Positions 58,915-64,000 of a stretch of 64,000 nt of DNA are shown here, piece after piece (position 1 is the stretch's first letter; each line of letters begins with the position of its first letter). The notes beneath the pieces are model-generated. The model was given only the letters and a program-made list of their open reading frames with translations, was not told the origin of the DNA and searched no databases. Made by a program: the position numbers and the translations under genes. Source of the stretch: Actinomadura hibisca NBRC 15177 (GTDB lineage Bacteria > Actinomycetota > Actinomycetes > Streptosporangiales > Streptosporangiaceae); contig NZ_BCRO01000026.1 in NCBI RefSeq assembly GCF_001552635.1, positions 166,088-230,087 of the forward strand, given 5' to 3'.

Positions 58915-60003
58915 ATGACCCTCCCCACCACGACGAAAGCCGTCCGGGTGTTCGAGCACGGCGGCCCCGAAGCGCTGGTGTACGGCGACCATCCGCTCGA
59001 ACCGCTCGGCCCGGCCGGGGTGCTCGTGCAGGTCGACACCGCCTCGGTCTCCGGCTGGGATCTCAAGTACCGCAGCGGCGCCCTGTCCGGAACCGTCAAG
59101 CCGGGACGCCGCCCGGTGACGCTCCCGCAGCAGCTAGGCCGGGAAGCCGCCGGAGTCGTGCTCGCCACCGGCCCTGCCGTCACCCGGTTCGTGCCCGGGG
59201 ACCGGGTCGTCGCGGTCGTGCATCCTGAAAACCCGCACTCGTCCGAGACCTATCGCGGACTGGGCAACCTGTCCGGCGGGATCGACATCCCCGGCCACCA
59301 GGCCCTCGGCGCCTACGCCGACCTGCTGGTCCGGGACGAGGCGCTGTGGCTGCCCGTCCCCGACGGCGTCGACCTGGAGCAGGCCGCCACCGTCCTGTGG
59401 CCGTACGGCACCGCGCACCGGCTGCTTCGCGATCGCCTTCGGATCGGGCTCGGCCAGACCCTTCTGATCACCGGTGCCTCCGGTGGCATGGGGGAGGCCA
59501 CCATCCGGCTCGCGCGGCTGGCCGGGGCCGACGTCGCGGTGACGACCCGTCACGCGGGCAAGGCGGCGGGCCTGCGGAACCTCGGTGCCGAGTTCGTCGT
59601 CGTCACCGACGATCCTGCGACCGCCGCCGCGCAGATCCGCGACTGGACCGGCGGGCGGGGCGTCGATCACGCCATCGATTACACCGGCGATCCCACCCTG
59701 ATCCGGATGTGCGTCGACAGCCTGCGGCTCGGCGGCAACCTCTGCCCGGCCTCGGGCAACCAGCGTTCTCCCGGGCCGCTCCCGGTGCACGCCTCCGACC
59801 TCAGCCGGTTGGAGATGAGCGTCATCGGGGTGCGCGGCGCGCGTCACGCCGACGCCCTCGCCGTGCTCGACCTGCTGGCGCGCGGCCGGATCGGCGTGAC
59901 GATCGCCGCCCGCTTCCCGCTCTCCCAGGCCGCGGCGGCGCACGCGCTGCTGGAGCAGGCGACCGACCTCGTCGGGCGGGTGGTGCTCAAGGGCGGAGCC
60001 TGA
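58915..60003 (+). CDS. MDR-family dehydrogenase/quinone oxidoreductase-like
   Basis: A 362-residue MDR protein without the structural-zinc Cys cluster, thus closer to the quinone-oxidoreductase group than to the three zinc-type copies. AVRVFEHGGPEALVYGDHPL opens the GroES-like half. GREAAGVVLATGPAV and TGASGGMGEATIRLARLAG (NADP-binding) follow, with RGVDHAIDYTGDP and a C-terminal VGRVVLKGG. GAAAGGCGC lies before the ATG, excluding the longer upstream frame. It is probably controlled by divergent IclR-1. Confidence 0.87.
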   Translation: MTLPTTTKAVRVFEHGGPEALVYGDHPLEPLGPAGVLVQVDTASVSGWDLKYRSGALSGTVKPGRRPVTLPQQLGREAAGVVLATGPAVTRFVPGDRVVAVVHPENPHSSETYRGLGNLSGGIDIPGHQALGAYADLLVRDEALWLPVPDGVDLEQAATVLWPYGTAHRLLRDRLRIGLGQTLLITGASGGMGEATIRLARLAGADVAVTTRHAGKAAGLRNLGAEFVVVTDDPATAAAQIRDWTGGRGVDHAIDYTGDPTLIRMCVDSLRLGGNLCPASGNQRSPGPLPVHASDLSRLEMSVIGVRGARHADALAVLDLLARGRIGVTIAARFPLSQAAAAHALLEQATDLVGRVVLKGGA

Positions 60004-60075
60004 CGGCTCCGGCCATGCGTGCGTGCCGGACGGGGGTGGACTCCGGAAGCGACCCTGCATTAGTCTCGCGAATAT

Positions 60076-60091
60076 CAGGATGGACGTCCTG
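60076..60091 (+). promoter_or_regulatory. IclR-type operator before VOC gene
   Basis: CAGGA-tggacg-TCCTG, 16 bp, extended by one base on each side (T...A), ending 22 bases before the GTG start of the VOC dioxygenase-like gene. It has the same spacing as the palindrome at 58818-58833. Confidence 0.62.
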
Positions 60092-60113
60092 AAAAACGAG
60101 ACAAGGAGCGACC

Positions 60114-60608
60114 GTGGCGATCACCGGACTGGGGCACACGGGACTGTGGGTCTTCGACCTCCCCGTCATGCGGGACTTCTACGAGCGGGTGCTGGGCCTG
60201 ACCGTGACCGACGCCGACGACGACCTGGGCATCGTGTTCTTCAGCGCGCGGCCCGCCGAGGAGCACCACGAGTTCGTCCTCCAGACCGGCCGCACGGCCG
60301 CGCTCGGCGACAAGCAGCAGCACCAGATCTCCTGGCGGGTGGCGGACCTGGAGGACCTGCGGGAGTTCCACCGCCGGTTCGAGGCCGAGGGGGTGAAGGT
60401 GCAGCAGGAGGTCACCCACGGCAACGCGTTCGGCATCTACTTCTTCGACCCCGAGGGCAACCGCAACGAGGTCTACCTGCGGATCGAGCGCGACGTGCGG
60501 CAGCCGTTCCGCAAGAGCATCGACTTCGGCCGTCCGGCGGAGGAGATCCGCGCCGAGGCCGAGCGGCTGCTGAGCGACGGGGGAGCGGCCTACCAGCCGG
60601 TCCAGTAG
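60114..60608 (+). CDS. VOC-family dioxygenase-like protein
   Basis: A 164-residue vicinal-oxygen-chelate protein, one double-module VOC domain. Probable metal ligands: His in GLGHTGLWVFD, His in KQQHQISWRVAD and Glu in GNRNEVYLRIE. The layout resembles single-domain biphenyl-2,3-diol dioxygenase-like proteins. GTG at 60114 follows AAGGAGCGACC. An IclR-type palindrome lies immediately upstream. It is between MDR-D and IclR-2, likely part of the catabolic island. Confidence 0.85.
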   Translation: MAITGLGHTGLWVFDLPVMRDFYERVLGLTVTDADDDLGIVFFSARPAEEHHEFVLQTGRTAALGDKQQHQISWRVADLEDLREFHRRFEAEGVKVQQEVTHGNAFGIYFFDPEGNRNEVYLRIERDVRQPFRKSIDFGRPAEEIRAEAERLLSDGGAAYQPVQ

Positions 60609-60654
60609 GACCGTGCGCGCGGGCCCCGGGGCGCGCGGCCCGGGGCCCGGCCGG

Positions 60655-61449
60655 TCAGGAGTCCAGCGTCTTCAGCCGGTCGCTGATCCGGCCCGCCGCC
60701 GCGGCGACGGCGGCGGTGACGTCCGGCAGGCGCTCGTCCGGGACGCGGTGCGACAGCGCGGCGATGCTGACGGCCGCCGCGACACCACCGTCGGCGCCGA
60801 CGACGGGGGCGGCGACGCCGAGGACGTGGGGGTCCAGCTCGCCGCGCGTGACGGCCGTGCCCTCGGCGCGGATGCGGGCGAGCCGCTCGCGCAGCACTCC
60901 GGCGTCGGTGACGGTCGCCTCGGTGAAGCGCGGCAGCCCGGCCTGCGCCACGACGTCCGCGACCTCGTCGTCGGACGCCCAGGCCAGCAGCACGAGCGCG
61001 GACGCGCCCGCGTTGACCGGCAGGACGTGTCCGCGTTCGTACGACAACCGCACCGGGTGGCCGGACTCCTCGCGCTCCAGGCAGACGACGGTCGCGCCGG
61101 TGCGGCGGGTGAGCAGCACCGTCTCGCCGACCTCGGCGGCCAGCTCCCGCATGACGGGCCGGGCGATCTCCGACAGCCCGAGCCCCTTGCGGGCCAGCCG
61201 TGCCAGCTCGAACACGCGCGGCCCGAGCCGGTACCCGGCGGGCCGCTGCTCCTCGATGAAGCCCGAGCCCACCAGGCTCTGGAGGTAGCGGTAGGCGGTC
61301 GAGCGGGAGACGCCCAGGTGGTCGGCGACGTCCTGGCCGCCGAGGACGAGCCGGGAGTCGTCGAACAGGAGCAGGATGTCCAGGGCCCGGTCGGCGGTGG
61401 AATTACGGCCGCGGTAACCGCTCGCCTTCTCGGGCGCCTGGTCTGCCAT
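60655..61449 (-). CDS. IclR family regulator 2
   Basis: A 264-residue paralogue of IclR-1. Long identical stretches (RSTAYRYLQSLV, GYRLGPRVFELARLARKG, GLSEIARP, MRELAAEVGETVLLTRR, VRLSYERGHVLP) point to a recent duplication, while the recognition region differs slightly (DHLGVSRSTAYR versus DHLGVARSTAYR) and the ligand-facing middle (WASDDEVADVVAQAG) is diverged. Similar operator recognition but different effectors are therefore plausible. It is convergent with the VOC gene. Confidence 0.92.
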   Translation of the reverse strand: MADQAPEKASGYRGRNSTADRALDILLLFDDSRLVLGGQDVADHLGVSRSTAYRYLQSLVGSGFIEEQRPAGYRLGPRVFELARLARKGLGLSEIARPVMRELAAEVGETVLLTRRTGATVVCLEREESGHPVRLSYERGHVLPVNAGASALVLLAWASDDEVADVVAQAGLPRFTEATVTDAGVLRERLARIRAEGTAVTRGELDPHVLGVAAPVVGADGGVAAAVSIAALSHRVPDERLPDVTAAVAAAAGRISDRLKTLDS

Positions 61450-61523
61450 GGGGAAAACGGTAGCGGAACCGGAGCCGTTCACGGCACCAATACGATCTTG
61501 CCGACGATGTCCCTGTGGAAGGC

Positions 61524-61934
61524 TCAGCGCACCTCCTGGATGCGGACCATGTTGCCCGCGGGATCGCGGAAGGCGCAGTCGCGGACCCCGTACGGCTGCT
61601 CGGTCGGCTCCTGGACGATCTCGGCTCCACCGGCCTGCACCTTCGCGAAAGTGCCGTCGAGATCGGGCGTGGCCAGCAGGATCCAGCCGTAGGTGCCCTT
61701 GGCCATCATCTGGGCGATGACCTGGCGCTCCTCGTCGGTGGTACCGGGGTCGGCGGCCGGAGGCGTGAGCAGGATGGAGGTGTCGGGCCGGCCGACGGGG
61801 CCGACCGTGATCCAGCGCATCTGGCCGCCGCCGACGTCACTGCGGACCTCGAAGCCGAGGGTGTCGCGGTAGAAGGCCAGGGACGCTTCCGGGTCGGTGT
61901 GGGGAAGGGAGCTGGTGTGAATGGTGATGTCCAT
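61524..61934 (-). CDS. VOC/glyoxalase family protein
   Basis: A 136-residue single VOC protein: LPHTDPEASLAFYRDTLGFE at the N-terminus, a central TPDLDGTFAKVQAGGAEIV, and a final CAFRDPAGNMVRIQE carrying the expected Glu ligand. It is probably a glyoxalase/bleomycin-resistance-like metal protein; substrate unknown. It lies 5 bases after the AraC gene on the same strand, the usual AraC-VOC couple of actinomycetes. Confidence 0.88.
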   Translation of the reverse strand: MDITIHTSSLPHTDPEASLAFYRDTLGFEVRSDVGGGQMRWITVGPVGRPDTSILLTPPAADPGTTDEERQVIAQMMAKGTYGWILLATPDLDGTFAKVQAGGAEIVQEPTEQPYGVRDCAFRDPAGNMVRIQEVR

Positions 61935-61939
61935 GGTGA

Positions 61940-62359
61940 TCACGCTAGCCGCAGCTCTGCGACCAGCGCGTCTCCCTTCTCGCTCGGTCCGGCCGCCTGG
62001 CGCCGGTAGACGCCGGGCGAGACACCGGTCAGCTCGATGAAACAGGCGTCGAAGGTCTCCGACGACGGGCACCCGACCGCGAAGCAGACCTCGTTGACGC
62101 TCAGGTCGCCACACCGCAGCAATGCCCTCGCACGCTCCACGCGGCGCGCCACCAGATAGTCGTAGGGCGACAGGCCATAGGCGAGCCGGAACTCGCGGCT
62201 CAGCCACCCGGCCGGCATGCCCGCGTCGCGGGCCAGCGCCAGGACGTCGAGCGGCCGCGCGTACTCCCGGTCGATCCGATCCCGGACACGACGCAGCCGC
62301 GCCAGGTCCTTCAAGCGCTGCGCGGCGATGAGAGCGCGCGCCCACGCTGGATGACACAT
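61940..62359 (-). CDS. AraC family regulator (short)
   Basis: A 139-residue protein consisting essentially of the two AraC HTH motifs: PLDVLALARDAGMPAGWLSR and the second, SVNEVCFAVGCPSSETFDAC, followed by FIELTGVSPGVYRR. No N-terminal sensor domain is present. It probably activates the VOC gene 5 bases downstream. Confidence 0.9.
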   Translation of the reverse strand: MCHPAWARALIAAQRLKDLARLRRVRDRIDREYARPLDVLALARDAGMPAGWLSREFRLAYGLSPYDYLVARRVERARALLRCGDLSVNEVCFAVGCPSSETFDACFIELTGVSPGVYRRQAAGPSEKGDALVAELRLA

Positions 62360-62595
62360 GAGGCAGTTCCTTTCCTGGACGGCCGCGAATCACGCCGATG
62401 CGCTCTCCCGCCCGATGAAAGCCATGGCCAAGACGCTAGTTCCGGCGGAACGACCCACGCTTCTCGATTCCTGACCGTTGCAACCGTCCGATGGAACATC
62501 GCCATCGGAGGGCAGGCCGCCGTCGAAGACCGGCTCGGTCTGTCATTCCTTCAAGGGAATTGTCGTCACTCCCCAGAGGCAGCACGATCCATCCC

Positions 62596-63519
62596 ATGAA
62601 GACGCAACTCGGGGTCCTGTTGCCCACCAACCGCGGCCAGTGGGACGACGCACGCAAGCTGGTCGACTTCGCTGTCCGCGCCGAAAGCCTCGGCTACGAC
62701 TCCGTGTGGACCAACGACACCCTGCTCGGCCCGCGCATCGAACCGCTGGCCATGCTCGCCGCCCTCACCTCCGCGACCGAACGCGTCACGCTCGGCACGG
62801 CCACGCTGCTGCCCGCCTTCCGCCGTCCCGTCACGGCCGCGCAGGAACTCGCCTCCATCGACCACCTGTCCGCAGGACGGCTGGTGGTCACCGTTGGCGC
62901 GGGCTTCCCCGGTCGGTCGGAGATCGAGTACGCGGTGTCGGAGGTGCCGTGGGAGCGTCGCTTCGGGCGGCTGGACGACACGGTGGCGCTATGGCGAGCG
63001 TTGTGGGCGGGTGAACGTGCTTTCCACGGCAAGGTGCTGAGTTTCGACGAACTCCCCGAGTCCACGCCTTCCCACCGGCCCGGAGGCCCGCCGATCTGGC
63101 TGGGCGGGGCGAGCCCGTCGGCGCTGGAGCGTGCCGGGCGGCTCTACGACGGATGGTTGCCCTACCCGCCCGATCCCGCCGACTACGAGACGGGCCTCGC
63201 GGCGATCCGGCGCGCCGCGGCCTCGGTAGGACGTCCCGAGGACGCGGTCGCCCCGGCGCTGTTCGTCACCGTGCTGGTCACCGACAGCGTGGAGGAGGGA
63301 GAGCAGTGGCTCGACGCCTACTGCCGCACCACCTACGGCCTGCCGTACGAGACGGCGCGGAAGATCCAGGCCATGGTCGCGGGCCCAGCCGAGCATGTGG
63401 CCGCCACGCTGGCCCGCTATACGGAGGCGGGCGCGCAGCACCTCGTCTGCCGCATCGCGGCACCGTCCCTCGACGCCCAGCACGACCAGCTGGAGCTCAT
63501 CGCCAAGATCGCCCTCTGA
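62596..63519 (+). CDS. LLM class (F420-type) flavin-dependent oxidoreductase
   Basis: A 307-residue luciferase-like TIM-barrel oxidoreductase: MKTQLGVLLPTNRGQWDDAR, AESLGYDSVWTNDTLLGPRI, ATERVTLGTATLLPAFRRP, and LSAGRLVVTVGAGFP, all typical of the F420-dependent subgroup. C-terminal VAGPAEHVAATLARYTEAGA is also conserved. Substrate unknown. It stands alone, divergent from the AraC-VOC pair across about 236 bases with no clear motif. Confidence 0.9.
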   Translation: MKTQLGVLLPTNRGQWDDARKLVDFAVRAESLGYDSVWTNDTLLGPRIEPLAMLAALTSATERVTLGTATLLPAFRRPVTAAQELASIDHLSAGRLVVTVGAGFPGRSEIEYAVSEVPWERRFGRLDDTVALWRALWAGERAFHGKVLSFDELPESTPSHRPGGPPIWLGGASPSALERAGRLYDGWLPYPPDPADYETGLAAIRRAAASVGRPEDAVAPALFVTVLVTDSVEEGEQWLDAYCRTTYGLPYETARKIQAMVAGPAEHVAATLARYTEAGAQHLVCRIAAPSLDAQHDQLELIAKIAL

Positions 63520-63561
63520 AAGCGGGCGTCGACCTGGTCGCGGGGATCCGAGCGGGCACCG

Positions 63562-63860
63562 ATGCCCCGAGGCGGTCCCCGTCGCCCGCCGTGCACTCTA
63601 CGTCGCATCGGCGGACTCCTCCTTTCCGCCGCCCTCGGGTTCTCCCTGCTCACTCCGGGCACTGCGCACATCGCGCCGCCTGGCATTCGGTGCCGCTGCT
63701 CTACCTGTGGGGGCAGAACCGCGTCGAGGAGATCGCCGCCGCCGCGCCCGACAGTGTCTGGATCGGCGGCGTCCAGGGCTATGCGCCCGGCCTGCCCGGT
63801 GCCCCCGACATCGAGGTCGGGTGCACCAACCCCGTGCGGGGTGAGGGTTGTTGGTCGGAT
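63562..63860 (+). pseudogene. possible frameshifted remnant of a secreted protein
   Basis: One frame starting at 63562 encodes an Arg-rich start and a hydrophobic signal-like core (RIGGLLLSAALGFSLLTPG). From about 63681 the protein-like sequence continues in a different frame (WHSVPLLYLWGQNRVEEIAA, then PDSVWIGGVQGYAPGLPG), resembling the first blade of a secreted beta-propeller/kelch-like protein. The reading-frame change between 63650 and 63690 and loss of sense beyond 63840, where G-rich repeats begin, suggest decay. A sequencing error or chance coding is possible. Confidence 0.35.
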
Positions 63861-64000
63861 GCGGGAAACCCGCGCGGGTTGGGGTTGTTGGGTATCTGGA
63901 TCAACTTCGCGCGGGGTGGGGTTGTTGGTTGGGTGCGGGGCGCGGGGCTGAGGTTGATGGACCCGTGTGGGAAACCCGCGCGGGGCTGGGGTTGGTGGTC
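63834..64000. repeat. G-rich degenerate repeat array at window edge
   Basis: At least five units related to gcgcggggtggggttgttgg occur near 63834, 63875, 63911, 63938 and 63977. Two are preceded by gggaaacccgcgcggg (near 63863 and 63968). Spacing is irregular (about 27-41 bases) and the array runs off the window, so it is not a CRISPR. Runs of three or four G on one strand could form G-quadruplexes. Confidence 0.55.

Noticed and set aside
63834..64000. CRISPR array
   Set aside because: Units are degenerate, spacing is irregular and there are no cas genes; they are better described as G-rich repeats.

Overview
The window comes from a high-GC actinomycete. The suggestion of a Streptosporangiales/Thermomonosporaceae-like (Actinomadura-type) organism rests on strong GC3 bias, an XRE-DUF5753/DUF397 pair beside an RsbW-like ATPase, SpoIIE/STAS partner switches, an ANTAR protein, an F420-type LLM oxidoreductase and many TetR/GntR/IclR regulators. 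This is inference from gene content, not a database match. No tRNA, rRNA, CRISPR array, phage module or transposase was recognised.

Layout. 0-5 kb: SigJ-like sigma factor, HEAT-repeat protein, DUF6194 protein, a MerR protein with two DNA-binding domains, and a small secreted protein. 5-10.3 kb: a YcaO gene preceded on the same strand by two 38-residue paralogous peptides (a possible RiPP system), a Cys-rich protein, a CoA-transferase, a DUF6544-like protein and a DoxX protein. Both divergent promoters in this block carry GGGAC-N4-GTCCC-type palindromes resembling DosR/DevR boxes, so I read it as a possible hypoxia/NO-responsive module. 10.3-17 kb: partner-switching signalling (STAS, a 1388-residue multidomain sensor-phosphatase-kinase, GAF-SpoIIE, STAS, ANTAR). 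17-33.7 kb: accessory genes, including a ricin-type lectin, a Tat-exported beta-helix protein, an isochorismatase-APH fusion, TetR/MFS with clear operators, P450-AarF, TetR/peroxiredoxin with twin operators, Nudix, an AT-richer insert at about 30 kb, and the XRE/DUF397 locus.

33.8-61.4 kb is a catabolic island. It carries paralogous copies of dienelactone hydrolase (2), zinc-type MDR dehydrogenase (3, plus a fourth diverged one), bicupin dioxygenase-like protein (2), class II aldolase (2), FAH-family hydrolase (2), FAD monooxygenase (2), GntR/FCD regulator (2), IclR regulator (2) and, most strikingly, three TAXI-type solute-binding-fold proteins that have no signal peptide and no TRAP permease. 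Nine genes between 53.7 and 44.8 kb form one run, mostly with 1-4 nt overlaps. An AAHS-type MFS importer, a two-domain extradiol dioxygenase and an Fbp-like ABC transporter complete it. Together they look like uptake, hydroxylation, ring cleavage and hydrolysis of an unidentified aromatic or cyclic acid. Copies at 33.8-39.2 kb have visibly lower GC3 than those at 44.8-53.7 kb.

61.5-64 kb holds a VOC/AraC pair, an LLM oxidoreductase, and a decayed secreted-protein remnant running into a G-rich repeat array at the window edge.
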